Positions 55,019 to 64,000 of a stretch of DNA of 64,000 nucleotides are shown piece by piece. A program made the translations under genes and the position numbers. This stretch comes from Psychrobacter sp. TAE2020. Lineage in GTDB: Bacteria > Pseudomonadota > Gammaproteobacteria > Pseudomonadales > Moraxellaceae. Below the pieces are notes generated by a model. The model was not told where the DNA came from and ran no database searches. It worked only from the letters and a program-made list of their open reading frames with translations. Location: NCBI RefSeq assembly GCF_018919485.1, contig NZ_JAHLMU010000001.1:989373-1053372 (forward strand), written 5' to 3'. Every line of letters begins with the position of its first letter. Within the stretch, counting starts at the first letter, position 1.

Positions 55019-56272
55019 CTAACGCGCTAAATAACTAGTCATATCTTCAACGCCATGCAGCGTCATCGGGTACATTTGCTCGTTCATTAAGGTTTTTATC
55101 TCCCCAATAGTTTGAGTATAAGACCAATAGCTAGGGTTTTCAGGATTTAGCCACGCTACTTTATCAAAATGTGCCAGTACGCGTTTTAGCCAAACGACAC
55201 CAGCTTCATTATTCATATACTCAACGCTGCCGCCTACTGAAAACAACTCATAAGGAGACATCGAAGCATCGCCCACAAATATCACTCGATACTCACGACC
55301 ATACTTGTTTAATAGCTCAAAGGTTGGCATAGGCGCGCTATGGCGGCGGTTATTGTCCTTCCATACATAGTCATAGAGACAATTATGAAAATAGAAAAAA
55401 TCTAAGGTCTTAAATTCATTTTTAGCGGCCGAAAATAGTTTCTCTAAAGCTTCAACATGGACATCCATACTGCCACCTACATCGAATAGCATTAGCACTT
55501 TGACCCGATTACGGCGCTCAGCTTGCATATGAATATCGAGCACGCCTTTTTTGGCAGTACGCTTGATAGTCTCATGGATATCTAACTCATTAGCACTACC
55601 GGTACGGGCAAATTGGCGCAAATTGCGTAGCGCCATCTGTATTTGCCGAGTACCAAGTAAACTATCATCATCAAGGTTACGGTATTTGCGCTGCTCCCAG
55701 ACTTTCACTGCGCTACGCTTACGCGATTCGCCACCGACTCGCACCCCTTCTGGATGATCACCATAAGACCCAAACGGTGAGCTGCCCCCCGTTCCCACCC
55801 ATTTGCTACCGCCTTGATGGCGCTCTTTTTGTTCTTTAAGACGCTCTTCTAAGGCCTGCATAAGCTCTTCGAGCGAGCCATACTTCTTCAGTAGTCGCCG
55901 TTGCTCATCAGTTAAATTATTAGGATCAAGCTTGAGATCTAACCACTCTTGCGGAATATCAGTTAGCTTAGCCATTAGCTCATCGATATCTAAGCTATCG
56001 ATTCCTTCAAAATAATCAGCCATAGCTCTATCGAACTTATCGAAATGGCGCTCATCTTTGACCATGCACAAGCGAATAAGTCGATACATATCCTCACGAT
56101 TAGCGAAAGCGCGGGGCTGCCAATCTTGCTGGTCTTGTTGACTTTGCGGCTCACCATCAACATACGGCTGCATCATCAGTCCATGCTCAAGCACCGCATT
56201 AAGATCCAGTAGCTCACGAGTACTAACAGGGACCCCATAACTACGCAAGGTATAGAATAATTTGACAAACAT
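55019..56272 (-). CDS. VWA domain protein, CoxE-like
   Basis: 417 aa. N-terminal part rich in charged residues (REDMYRLIRLCMVKDERHF), a Gly-rich linker around 165-185, then a VWA-like region with MLFDVGGSMDVHVEALE, where the MIDAS motif (DxSxS) reads DVGGS and so lacks the first Ser, as in some CoxE/DUF58 relatives. FVGDASMSPYELF and GVVWLKR follow. It is paired with the AAA ATPase at 56324, as VWA/MoxR pairs usually are; such pairs help metal insertion or complex assembly. Client unknown. Confidence 0.83.
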   Translation of the reverse strand: MFVKLFYTLRSYGVPVSTRELLDLNAVLEHGLMMQPYVDGEPQSQQDQQDWQPRAFANREDMYRLIRLCMVKDERHFDKFDRAMADYFEGIDSLDIDELMAKLTDIPQEWLDLKLDPNNLTDEQRRLLKKYGSLEELMQALEERLKEQKERHQGGSKWVGTGGSSPFGSYGDHPEGVRVGGESRKRSAVKVWEQRKYRNLDDDSLLGTRQIQMALRNLRQFARTGSANELDIHETIKRTAKKGVLDIHMQAERRNRVKVLMLFDVGGSMDVHVEALEKLFSAAKNEFKTLDFFYFHNCLYDYVWKDNNRRHSAPMPTFELLNKYGREYRVIFVGDASMSPYELFSVGGSVEYMNNEAGVVWLKRVLAHFDKVAWLNPENPSYWSYTQTIGEIKTLMNEQMYPMTLHGVEDMTSYLAR

Positions 56273-56323
56273 AAAGCACGCCTCCCTTATTAGCGAATTT
56301 TCTCAGCAGGCCTATCAGCCTAT

Positions 56324-57181
56324 TTAACGGCGCATCAAATTAGCAAAGCGCTGTAACAGGTTGACATCGGCTTCATTTTTAAGCAGTGCCCCATAAAGCG
56401 GTGGAATAGATTTTTCCCCGCGTAGGTTCTCTTCTAACTCTGCTTGTGCCATATCATCAGCCAATAATAAGGTCAACCAATCGACTAACTCTGAGGTTGA
56501 TGGTGGCTTTTTTAGTCCTTGAATATTACGTAATTTGTAAAAGACATCTAAAGCGTCGTTGACCAGTTTTTGTTGAATATTAGGGAAATGCACGTCAATA
56601 ATTTGACGCATAGTTTGCTCTTCTGGGAAATCAATATAATGGAAGAAACAACGACGTAAAAAAGCATCTGGCAGCTCTTTTTCATTGTTTGAAGTGATAA
56701 TAACTACCGGACGCTGCTCGGCCGTAATAGTCTCGCCAGTCTCATAAACATAGAATGACATCTTATCCAACTCGTGTAGTAAGTCATTGGGGAACTCTAT
56801 ATCAGCTTTATCTACCTCATCGATCAATAACACGCTGCGCTGTTCGCTAGTAAAAGCCTCCCACAGCTTACCGGGTTTAATGTAATTACCGATTTCATAA
56901 ACCTTATCATCACCCAATTGCGAATCACGTAGACGTGATACCGCATCGTACTCATATAAGCCTTGCTCAGCTTTAGTCGTTGACTTAATGTGCCAAGTAA
57001 TCAAGGGCATACCTAAGCTGGCCGCTACTTCTTCGGCTAATAAGGTTTTTCCAGTACCAGGCTCACCTTTGATGAGTAACGGCTTTTGCAGCGTCATAGC
57101 GGCATTTACCGCCAGTTGCAAGTCATCGGTAGCGATATAACTGTCGGTGCCAGTAAATCTTTTTTTAGCGCTATTAGTCAT
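56324..57181 (-). CDS. MoxR family AAA+ ATPase
   Basis: 285 aa. Walker A GEPGTGKTLLAEEVA, Walker B VLLIDEVDKAD and sensor VVIITSNNEKELPDAFLRRCFF are clear. MoxR ATPases work with VWA proteins as chaperones for enzyme or cofactor assembly. It is immediately upstream of the CoxE-like gene. It starts 43 bases after a 15-bp tandem repeat. Client protein not identifiable from the window. Confidence 0.9.
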   Translation of the reverse strand: MTNSAKKRFTGTDSYIATDDLQLAVNAAMTLQKPLLIKGEPGTGKTLLAEEVAASLGMPLITWHIKSTTKAEQGLYEYDAVSRLRDSQLGDDKVYEIGNYIKPGKLWEAFTSEQRSVLLIDEVDKADIEFPNDLLHELDKMSFYVYETGETITAEQRPVVIITSNNEKELPDAFLRRCFFHYIDFPEEQTMRQIIDVHFPNIQQKLVNDALDVFYKLRNIQGLKKPPSTSELVDWLTLLLADDMAQAELEENLRGEKSIPPLYGALLKNEADVNLLQRFANLMRR

Positions 57182-57224
57182 AGTATCAGTCTCAGTGATT
57201 ATTATTTATTTAACAGGTTAAAAG

Positions 57225-57299
57225 GGCATTAGATGCACAGCTGTTAGATTCAAGGCCATTAGATCCAAAGCTATTATATTCAAAGCTATTAGATCAAAA
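57225..57299. repeat. Five tandem copies of a 15-bp repeat
   Basis: Units aligned from 57225: GGCATTAGATGCACA, GCTGTTAGATTCAAG, GCCATTAGATCCAAA, GCTATTATATTCAAA, GCTATTAGATCAAAA. It lies just upstream of the MoxR start, in a non-coding stretch. Confidence 0.8.
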
Positions 57300-57435
57300 A
57301 CAGTTACCAGCGAATAATTTGTATAGGGTTGAAGATTAGCACAGCCTATGAGAATGCCCAAATACTCATGCGTCTGCGTTTTTGCTAAATCTCAATATTA
57401 GCGCTATAGTCAACCGATAGTAGATAAAAAACAGC

Positions 57436-57477
57436 AACCCATAAAAAAGACACTATTAAGTGTCTTTTTTATGGGTT
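57436..57477. terminator. Bidirectional intrinsic terminator
   Basis: AACCCATAAAAAAGACACT pairs with AGTGTCTTTTTTATGGGTT around ATTA, with A and T runs on both sides. Serves the membrane-protein gene at 57500 read leftward. Confidence 0.85.
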
Positions 57478-57499
57478 ATTTATTAATTCAAAGTTATAT

Positions 57500-58336
57500 T
57501 TACTTACTATCTTCGCCGTTTTTGTCGACGGATACTATTGGGTCTTGAACAGTCTTTTTACTATAAAAGCCCTCGACTGGTTTTCTACTTATCGCTGTAT
57601 CTCGATCAACTTTTCTAGCGGTTAGCTGACTGTCTGCTAACTGGCTTTCTGCAAGCTTACTGTCTTTAAGCTTATTAACATCAGAGTCAATAGGGGTTTC
57701 AGAGCTAGTAGTTGGGTTAGCACTGCTAGCTAGCTTCGAGCTGGCTACTGTTTTACTAGTATTAGCATTGTTCTTAAGTATAGCGAACGGGAGCGGTTGC
57801 TTAGCTTCTACGGGCTCGACTACTACTGAGCTATCCTGCGGCAAATAGTTACCACCTGCCAGCTGCATAGTTGCTTGGGTATCAGCAGCGGTACGTTGAC
57901 GTGCTTTATCCAAACTTGACTCAAATGCTCCACGGATCAGCTGCCATATAAAGCCCACAAACAGGCCTACTACTAGCACTACTAATATAGGTAGGGCATT
58001 ATTAATAGCACCGGCAGTATCTTTCATCATGATGGCATACACCACGCTGATACTAGCTGGCGCTATAACGCTAGGATCATTGAGCGCCGTACCTGGTGCC
58101 AATAGCACCGCAAATAGAATCATCCAGCTCATACCACCAAAAGGTCGTGGCAACATTCTAGCCACTAATACCCAAAGTATCAGTACCACAATGGCCCCAC
58201 CAAGATAAGCATACATTGGCAAATCAGCTGGCGGCACGCCTTTAACCATTTGGCTCCACCAAATGACAATCTCACCGAGAATGTCACTGATTTTCTCTAA
58301 TGGTAAACTATTTAAAATGCTTTTTAACCAATCCAT
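57500..58336 (-). CDS. Membrane protein of unknown function
   Basis: 278 aa from ATG 58336; a 289-aa version from 58369 is possible and neither start has a good ribosome site. Three to four hydrophobic segments: LGGAIVVLILWVLVARML, MSWMILFAVLLAPGTALND, and ILVVLVVGLFVGFIWQLIRGAF; the N-terminus reads MDWLKSILNSLPLEKISDILGEIVIWWSQ. A soluble, Ser/Asp/Lys-rich C-terminal tail of about 120 residues follows. No characterised family recognised; similar proteins may be restricted to Moraxellaceae. Confidence 0.7.
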   Translation of the reverse strand: MDWLKSILNSLPLEKISDILGEIVIWWSQMVKGVPPADLPMYAYLGGAIVVLILWVLVARMLPRPFGGMSWMILFAVLLAPGTALNDPSVIAPASISVVYAIMMKDTAGAINNALPILVVLVVGLFVGFIWQLIRGAFESSLDKARQRTAADTQATMQLAGGNYLPQDSSVVVEPVEAKQPLPFAILKNNANTSKTVASSKLASSANPTTSSETPIDSDVNKLKDSKLAESQLADSQLTARKVDRDTAISRKPVEGFYSKKTVQDPIVSVDKNGEDSK

Positions 58337-58534
58337 GCGTGTTTGACTACCTACGTTTATAAGTGGCATAGCACAATGCTATATCAATGACCATAGCGTA
58401 TGCGTGCACAATAAGTCGCTAGTTTATCACGACTTTATGCCAAAATGCATACCTTACCCTTAGCAATAGCGCTTTTTTTATCTATAAACGCTGCTTATTA
58501 TGTTAACTCTATACTAACAACCCTAACGCTTTTA

Positions 58535-58855
58535 TCAGTCATAAATATTGTCTTGAGCTTCACGTGCTCTGAGTTCAGCTTGCTTGCGCATAACGTCTTG
58601 TGGCGGCAACTGGACAAAATATCCTTGAGACTTAAGCTTGGCGAGCACTTCTTCTTTATCGACGCGCGCCAGTTTTTCTGTAGCCTCTAAATCCAAATGC
58701 ATCACAAACTTACTGACCCCTAAACCTTTACGAAAGTCTTTAGGAACCACACTGAGCCAATCTTTGATCTCATCGGTATCATCAGGATAGCCAGGGCGAG
58801 CGATATAAATGTACATATCATCATGCTTGGGGAATTTATAAATATCACAATGCAT
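58535..58855 (-). CDS. ycgL: YcgL family protein
   Basis: 106 aa. The YcgL signature MHCDIYKFPKHDDMYIYI and the block VPKDFRKGLGVSKFVMHLDL then QGYFVQLPPQ are all present. A small conserved gammaproteobacterial protein of unknown activity. A leftward reading from 58855 places it alone, upstream of the membrane-protein gene; no rnd gene is visible. Confidence 0.9.
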   Translation of the reverse strand: MHCDIYKFPKHDDMYIYIARPGYPDDTDEIKDWLSVVPKDFRKGLGVSKFVMHLDLEATEKLARVDKEEVLAKLKSQGYFVQLPPQDVMRKQAELRAREAQDNIYD

Positions 58856-59343
58856 AAAATAAACCTATAAGTAAAAAAGATTGGAAGCAATAAATAGACG
58901 TTAAGTACGTTAAGTTACACTACTAGCCTAGCATAACTTATTTTATTCTCAATAGTAGCTTTGCGTATTAGCAGCGGGCTGAGGATCTGTAAATACCGCT
59001 TTAGTGTCAAATTAGTATCAAATAAAAGGCGGTTACTGATATTAACATTTAAAAAAATTATAAACTTGCCAGCCACAGTCAGTTGATGATTAGAAAACTT
59101 ATAGAGGTGTTAGCAGTAGTGCCAGCTTATTATCCAAGCCACCATTGTATGGTACCCAGCATTGTATTGTACAATGACCTCAAAATTATACGCTAAGCTT
59201 TTGTTAGAGGGTAGCGACTAGGGTTATGAGAGTCTTGCCAACCAAAAACAATACTAGGTTTAGTTTTTACCAAATTTATTGACTTTAATGCCTTTAGTAG
59301 CTTGTAAAATAGTTATGAACCTTTCATAATAATAGCGTTTCTC
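58856..59343. other. Intergenic region with gcv leader promoter
   Basis: About 490 bases without a protein-like frame. A possible promoter TTGTAA (59302-59307) with TAATAA (59324-59329), 16-base spacing, would start transcription close to the first glycine aptamer. The earlier part shows nothing clear. Confidence 0.4.
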
Positions 59344-59669
59344 AGGAGAGAGTTTTATAACCAAAGGCGACATTTACTAATGTGGCTTAACAATACCTAT
59401 AAAACCACCGAAGGCGCATATACCCTGCCAATCGCTCAGGTAAAAGGACTGAAAAACACATGCAGTAAGTTTTGATTGATGCTGTTATTTTTTAATGGCC
59501 GTCATTGTAACTTAAGGCATAACAAATCTGGAGAGCGGTAAAGATCTACATCCTTACCCACCGAAGGGGAGAAAATACGACATCCTATGTCTTATAGCGA
59601 TGCTTGTGTTGAAAATCTCAGGTCACAGGACAGATAGGGCTACTGCTCAATCAGACATTTTTGGTCTTT
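59344..59669 (+). promoter_or_regulatory. Tandem glycine riboswitch controlling gcvT
   Basis: Aptamer 1 begins at AGGAGAG (59344), has ACCGAAGGCGCA (59406-59417) and ends with CTCAGGTAAAAGGACTG (59435-59451). Aptamer 2 starts TGGAGAGCGG (59529), has CACCGAAGGGG (59560-59570) and ends CTCAGGTCACAGGACAG. The linker of about 75 bases is long compared with the usual few to about 20 bases. The region after aptamer 2 contains AGAC-ATTTTT-GGTCTTTTT, a possible expression-platform terminator. Glycine binding turns on gcvTH-P for glycine breakdown; the linker and switch mechanism are inferred. Confidence 0.88.
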
Positions 59670-59813
59670 TTGACTTGCAGCTTTGTTGCGTGCGCCACCT
59701 TTTGTGGTAATAATGCCCTTTGCATTATTACTTCTCGTTACTTTATAGCCACTGTCTGCCTTGCTATTATTGCTCATTAGTTAGTACCGACAGTGTCTAC
59801 ACAAGGATTTGTT

Positions 59814-60974
59814 ATGACCGATATCTCTTCTCAAGCTCCTCAACGCACCCCTCTATATCAGTCTCACATCGATAGCGATGGCAAATTAGTAGACTTCTCA
59901 GGTTGGGAATTACCAATCAACTACGGTTCACAAATCGAAGAACACGAGGCCGTTCGTACTGATGCTGGGATGTTTGACGTCTCACATATGGTCATAGTTG
60001 ATGTTAAGGGTGCAGACAGCAAGCCATGGCTACAAAAGCTGCTAGCTAATGATGTCAATAAACTGAAAATCGTTGGTAAAGCTTTATACTCGCCTATGCT
60101 TAATGAGCAAGGCGGCATCATCGATGACTTAATTGTCTACTTATCAAATAGCGACGAGACTGCCTACCGTATCGTTTCAAACGCCGCAACCCATGATAAA
60201 GATATGGCGCAGTTCCACAAAGTAGCTGAAGGCTTCGATGTTGAGCTAACTGAACGTACTGAGCTAGCTATGCTAGCGGTTCAAGGCCCTAATGCTGTTG
60301 CAAAACTGATCCAAGCTAAGCCAAGTTGGGCGGATACTTTAGCAAAAATAACGCCTTTCGTTGGTGCTGACTTGACTGACATTGAAGGAAGCGATTGGTT
60401 CGTGGCCCGTACTGGCTACACTGGTGAAGATGGTGTTGAAGTCATTATGCATGCCGATGATGCCCCTGCCTTCTTTGAGCAACTAAAAGCTGCTGGCATT
60501 AAGCCTGCTGGCCTTGGCGCTCGTGATACTTTACGTATGGAAGCGGGCATGAACCTATACGGTCATGATATGGATGAGACTATCAGCCCGTATGAGTGCA
60601 ATATGGGTTGGACGTTGGCGCTAAAAGACGAGCGTGATTTTGTTGGTCGTGAAGCATTGGTCAGCAAGCGCAAGCAAGCTAAAGAAGACAACACGGCTAT
60701 GAAGCAAGTGGGCTTACTGTTGACTACTCGTGGTGTAATACGCGAAGGTATGGCAGTGTCTATCAATCAAGGTACTGACAATGAGCAAACGGGTATCATC
60801 ACTAGTGGTACTTTTTCGCCAAGTCTAAAAAATTCTATCGCTATAGCTCGTGTTCCGATGAGCCTATCAGATGAAGATAATGTTCAGATCGACTTACGTG
60901 GTAAAGGTAAGTTTGTAGACGTCCGTGTCCTAAAGCTACCTTTTGTGCGTAATGGTGAACAACAATTTAGTTAA
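59814..60974 (+). CDS. gcvT: Aminomethyltransferase, glycine cleavage T protein
   Basis: 386 aa from ATG 59814 (AAGGA six bases upstream; a GTG at 59793 is less likely). Transfers the aminomethyl group of glycine from GcvH to tetrahydrofolate, giving methylene-THF and ammonia. Signatures: [68 protein letters not shown] and the FVGREAL and [15 protein letters not shown] blocks. It is downstream of the glycine riboswitch and first gene of the gcv run. Confidence 0.96.
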   Translation: MTDISSQAPQRTPLYQSHIDSDGKLVDFSGWELPINYGSQIEEHEAVRTDAGMFDVSHMVIVDVKGADSKPWLQKLLANDVNKLKIVGKALYSPMLNEQGGIIDDLIVYLSNSDETAYRIVSNAATHDKDMAQFHKVAEGFDVELTERTELAMLAVQGPNAVAKLIQAKPSWADTLAKITPFVGADLTDIEGSDWFVARTGYTGEDGVEVIMHADDAPAFFEQLKAAGIKPAGLGARDTLRMEAGMNLYGHDMDETISPYECNMGWTLALKDERDFVGREALVSKRKQAKEDNTAMKQVGLLLTTRGVIREGMAVSINQGTDNEQTGIITSGTFSPSLKNSIAIARVPMSLSDEDNVQIDLRGKGKFVDVRVLKLPFVRNGEQQFS

Positions 60975-61133
60975 TTTTTATTTCGTATTGGCTACGTTCA
61001 ACCAATAGTATTTATTTAGCGGTTAATTAGGCTTTTACATTACCCTGTTTTATTAACCACTGCTATTAACAGGTTATTTGTAATGGTTAATTTTTCAAAT
61101 ATTTTTTAAAAACTATCCTTAAAGGAGCACTTT

Positions 61134-61514
61134 ATGAGCAACGTCCCAGCAGAACTAAAATATATTGCTAGCCACGAATGGTTACGTTTAGAAGACGATG
61201 GTACTATCACTGTTGGTATTACTGATCACGCCCAAGACTTACTTGGTGACGTAGTATTCGTTGAGTTACCAGACGTTGGCGATATCATCGCCGTTGATGA
61301 CGAAATTTCAGTGGTTGAATCCGTTAAAGCTGCCTCTGACGTTTATGCCCCTATCTCTGGTGAAGTTGTCGCTATTAACGAAAGTTTAGAAGACGATCCT
61401 GAAATCATCAACTCTGACCCGTATGGCGAAGGTTGGTTCTTTAGAATGAAGCCTGACAATATGGCCGACTATGAAGCCTTATTAAGTGCTGAAGAATACG
61501 AAAGCGAGCTATAA
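61134..61514 (+). CDS. gcvH: Glycine cleavage H protein (lipoyl carrier)
   Basis: 126 aa. The lipoylated Lys is in [20 protein letters not shown] (Lys within ESVKAASD). The first part [16 protein letters not shown] and [22 protein letters not shown] are classic GcvH. Preceded by AAAGGAG seven bases before the ATG. It shuttles methylamine from GcvP to GcvT. Confidence 0.96.
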   Translation: MSNVPAELKYIASHEWLRLEDDGTITVGITDHAQDLLGDVVFVELPDVGDIIAVDDEISVVESVKAASDVYAPISGEVVAINESLEDDPEIINSDPYGEGWFFRMKPDNMADYEALLSAEEYESEL

Positions 61515-61644
61515 GCTTTTGCTCACAGCCCTATCTTTTTGATTCATAGCAATTAACAGATACTAGCGTCAGTTGGTATCTGTCACCATCTCCTATCATT
61601 CCTTATTATTTATCATCTATCGTTATCTTGTTCTGGAGTCACTC

Positions 61645-62415
61645 ATGAAACCAGCTGATACCACCAACCATATCGATTCAACTGATATGGCGACACCTAA
61701 TTATACTCCACAATTACAAGCATTCCAGCAAGTGGTAGAGTCACGTCGCTCAGTGCGTCGCTTTACTGACACCCCTATCCCTGATGCGGTGTTGGCTGAT
61801 TGTTTGCGCTTAGCTATGTTAGCGCCAAACTCAAGCAACTTACAGCCTTGGGAATTCTATGTGATTGATAGTACTGCTAAGCGTGAATTAGCGGTAAAAA
61901 ACTGCATGGGTCAAAACGCTGCTAAGACTGCAGCACGCTTGATTGCAGTAGTCGCTCGTACTGATAATTGGCATGAACATGCGCAGCAAGTTTTACGTGA
62001 GTACCCTACTCAGCCCGTACCCAAAAAAGTTAAAAACTACTACACTAAAGTAGTCACTATGGACTTTATACGTGGACCAGTAAACGCGCTATCTGTTGCC
62101 AAATGGAGTGCGACGCAAGTGGTTAGACGAGTTAAAGGCCCGATAAAATCACCTTATTATACATTTGATGATGTCAAAAACTGGGCAACCAATAACACTG
62201 CTCTTGGCGCTGAAAACTTGATGTTAGCCTTACGTGCTCATGGTTTTGATAGCTGTCCTATGGGTGGCTTTGATGAGCCCGCGATGAAGGATCTGTTAAA
62301 CTTGAGCGTTGACCATCATATCGTAATGATGATAGGTGCTGGTGAACGGGCAGATAATGGCATTTATCACTCACAATTTCGCTTCGATCAGCAGCAGTTT
62401 ATTCACTACGTTTAA
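61645..62415 (+). CDS. Nitroreductase family protein within the gcv cluster
   Basis: 256 aa from ATG 61645 (GGAG six bases upstream; the longer frame to 61573 begins in hydrophobic non-homologous sequence). FMN-binding nitroreductase features: ESRRSVRRFTDTPIPDAVL (Arg-Ser-x-Arg), LAPNSSNLQPWEFYV, and a C-terminal DSCPMGGFDEPAMKDLLNL. It reduces quinones or nitro compounds with NAD(P)H. Position between gcvH and gcvP is unusual and suggests cotranscription with the glycine system; a functional link is not evident. Confidence 0.88.
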   Translation: MKPADTTNHIDSTDMATPNYTPQLQAFQQVVESRRSVRRFTDTPIPDAVLADCLRLAMLAPNSSNLQPWEFYVIDSTAKRELAVKNCMGQNAAKTAARLIAVVARTDNWHEHAQQVLREYPTQPVPKKVKNYYTKVVTMDFIRGPVNALSVAKWSATQVVRRVKGPIKSPYYTFDDVKNWATNNTALGAENLMLALRAHGFDSCPMGGFDEPAMKDLLNLSVDHHIVMMIGAGERADNGIYHSQFRFDQQQFIHYV

Positions 62416-62544
62416 CGCTTAAAGCTCAGCATTATTTTTAAGCTAATAGTTATCAGTTTTATAAGCTTTTTATCTATTTTCATTACTTTTTATCTATTTT
62501 TCTTATATGTATAGCTTGTATTGTAAAAGCTAACAAGGACTATT

Positions 62545-64000
62545 ATGACTACCTCTCGAACTCCTACCTTTGATACTTTTGAAGGTTTGTTTAATGAAGC
62601 AGAATTTGTCTATCGTCATTTAGGCTCTAATGACACTAAGCAAGCTGATTTGCTTAGTGCTATCGGTTATGACGACATGGCTACTTTTATCGATGATACG
62701 GTGCCAGAAGCTGTGCGTTTGCATAAAGATTTAGATTTACCAGTAGCCATGAGTGAGCATGCTGCTCTTGCCAAATTACGCTTAATGGCAGACAAGATCA
62801 CCGTTAATAAGAGCTATATTGGACAAGGCTATTCGCCCGTACGCATGCCAGCGGTTATTCAGCGCAACGTGTTAGAAAATCCAGGTTGGTACACGGCTTA
62901 TACGCCTTACCAAGCAGAAATTGCCCAAGGTCGCCTAGAAGCTTTGCTTAACTTCCAACAAGTTTGTATCGATCTAACCGGTCTTGAGCTTGCTGGTGCC
63001 TCGTTACTTGATGAAGCAACCGCTGCTGCCGAAGCTATGGCAATGTCGAAACGCATGAGCAAAAGCAAATCTACGCAGTATTTCGTTGACGATCGTGTTT
63101 ATCCACAAACCTTGGACGTTATCCGCACTCGTGCTAAGTACTTCGGTTTTGAAGTGGTCGTAGGTGATTTTGAGCTGGCTAAATCTGGTGATTACTTCGG
63201 TGCTTTGTTCCAGTATGTTGGCCGTGAAGGTGATGTTAAAGATTTAACTGAGGTTATCAGCGCCGTCAAAGCTAACAAAACTTATACTTCAGTAGTTAGT
63301 GACATCATGAGCTTAGTATTGCTCAAGTCTCCTGCTGACATGGGTGCAGACGTGGCTCTAGGGAGTACTCAGCGTTTCGGTATCCCTATGGGTTACGGTG
63401 GTCCACACGCCGCTTATTTTGCTTTTTCTGATAAAGCCAAGCGCTCAGCACCTGGTCGTATCATTGGGGTATCAAAAGACGCCCAAGGCAATACTGCCCT
63501 ACGTATGGCGCTACAAACTCGTGAGCAACATATCCGTCGCGAAAAAGCCAACTCTAACATCTGTACTTCGCAAGTATTGCTAGCTAACTTAGCGGGTATG
63601 TATGCGGTCTATCATGGCCCAACTGGGGTTCAGCGTATTGCTACCCGTATCCATGCCTTTGCTACGGCTTTCGCTGAAGTGATCAAAACGGGTAATGGTG
63701 ATAACCAACTTAACGTAGTCCATGACCAATTCTTCGATACGGTATTGGTAGATTGTGGTTCAGAAAAACTCGCTACTCAAATCTTTGAAAATGCTGATAA
63801 CGTTGGCTATAACTTATGGCGTCTAGGCGATACTCAACTTTCGGTTTCTTTTAGTGAAATTAGCGATCAACAAGACTTTGCGGTACTAACCCAACTGTTC
63901 GTTAGCAAGTCACATGACTTACCTACCGCCGCTAGCGTTTCATTAGATAGCTCTCATTTACGTACTGATGATATCTTAAGCCATCCGGTATTTAACTCGC
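62545..64000 (+). CDS. gcvP: Glycine dehydrogenase (decarboxylating), GcvP (partial, 3' end outside window)
   Basis: First 485 codons of a protein that is normally about 950 residues; the frame is open at the window end. ATG 62545 has AAGGA five bases before it. Visible blocks: FVYRHLGSND, SYIGQGYSPVRMPAVIQRNVLENPGWYTAYTPYQAEIAQGRLEALLNFQ, GASLLDEATAAAEAM, GIPMGYGGPHAAYFA, LQTREQHIRREKANSNICTSQVLLAN. The PLP-binding Lys lies in the C-terminal half beyond the window. It decarboxylates glycine and hands the aminomethyl group to GcvH. Confidence 0.96.
   Translation, partial: MTTSRTPTFDTFEGLFNEAEFVYRHLGSNDTKQADLLSAIGYDDMATFIDDTVPEAVRLHKDLDLPVAMSEHAALAKLRLMADKITVNKSYIGQGYSPVRMPAVIQRNVLENPGWYTAYTPYQAEIAQGRLEALLNFQQVCIDLTGLELAGASLLDEATAAAEAMAMSKRMSKSKSTQYFVDDRVYPQTLDVIRTRAKYFGFEVVVGDFELAKSGDYFGALFQYVGREGDVKDLTEVISAVKANKTYTSVVSDIMSLVLLKSPADMGADVALGSTQRFGIPMGYGGPHAAYFAFSDKAKRSAPGRIIGVSKDAQGNTALRMALQTREQHIRREKANSNICTSQVLLANLAGMYAVYHGPTGVQRIATRIHAFATAFAEVIKTGNGDNQLNVVHDQFFDTVLVDCGSEKLATQIFENADNVGYNLWRLGDTQLSVSFSEISDQQDFAVLTQLFVSKSHDLPTAASVSLDSSHLRTDDILSHPVFNS

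Noticed and set aside
1..64000. CRISPR arrays, integrons or insertion sequences
   Set aside because: No regularly spaced direct repeats with unique spacers, no transposase ORF and no terminal inverted repeats with target duplications were found by eye.

Overview
The window looks like a chromosomal segment of a Psychrobacter-type gammaproteobacterium (Moraxellaceae). Evidence: moderate-to-low GC with AT-rich intergenic DNA, a two-aptamer glycine riboswitch before gcvT, a dgt / fabR-like / gspHIJK neighbourhood and a glutaryl-CoA locus, all of a kind familiar from this family. This assignment rests on reading the proteins, not on a search. There is no rRNA operon, prophage, CRISPR array or intact insertion sequence; one tRNA (Leu, CAA) is present.

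Layout. 0-4.6 kb: 5' part of an aminobutyraldehyde/betaine-aldehyde-type dehydrogenase, then a CoA-transferase and glutaryl-CoA dehydrogenase with a divergent IclR regulator (lysine/glutarate-type acyl-CoA catabolism), and a 34-codon methyltransferase remnant. 4.8-13.7 kb: a WG-repeat protein, then an RNA-repair island: sigma54 activator rtcR divergent from rtcB. After rtcB come an AT-rich gene with a HEPN-like RNxxxH motif, a DIP1984-family gene, two tandem copies of a structured ~230-nt non-coding RNA with covarying stems, and rtcA. This is the most interesting part of the window. 13.9-20.7 kb: glutamate-synthase-like membrane protein, glycosidase-like lipoprotein, ychF, dgt, FabR-like regulator. 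21.3-24.3 kb: minor pseudopilins gspHIJK of type II secretion, with gspJ frameshifted just before an Asn-rich repeat. 24.6-28.9 kb: TetR regulator, tatD, trmO, fpr, tRNA-Leu.

29-32.1 kb is a decaying locus bracketed by two copies of a ~70-bp repeat: a BASS-type transporter, a dehydrogenase remnant, a DoxX gene fused in frame to the tail of an extradiol dioxygenase, and a LysR gene that has lost its DNA-binding domain. 33-36.5 kb: a PLD-helicase-DUF3427 protein translationally coupled to a Nudix hydrolase, a candidate defence or DNA-repair module. 37-44 kb: a copper-resistance cluster (DUF305 and DUF411 lipoproteins, a CopA-type ATPase, a small Met-rich membrane protein) with a divergent two-component system and two copies of a CusR/CopR-like box.

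44-53 kb: an apparent six-gene operon on the minus strand, divergent from a LysR regulator: RidA, aldehyde dehydrogenase, an M19-dipeptidase-like protein that seems to lack part of the metal site, a BCCT transporter, and two coupled proteins of unknown function. It looks like uptake and breakdown of a betaine-like or amino-acid-derived substrate. 53-58.9 kb: flavohaemoprotein with an NsrR-like site, a MoxR/VWA pair, a membrane protein and ycgL. 59.3-64 kb: tandem glycine riboswitch, gcvT, gcvH, a nitroreductase, and the first 485 codons of gcvP, cut by the window end.
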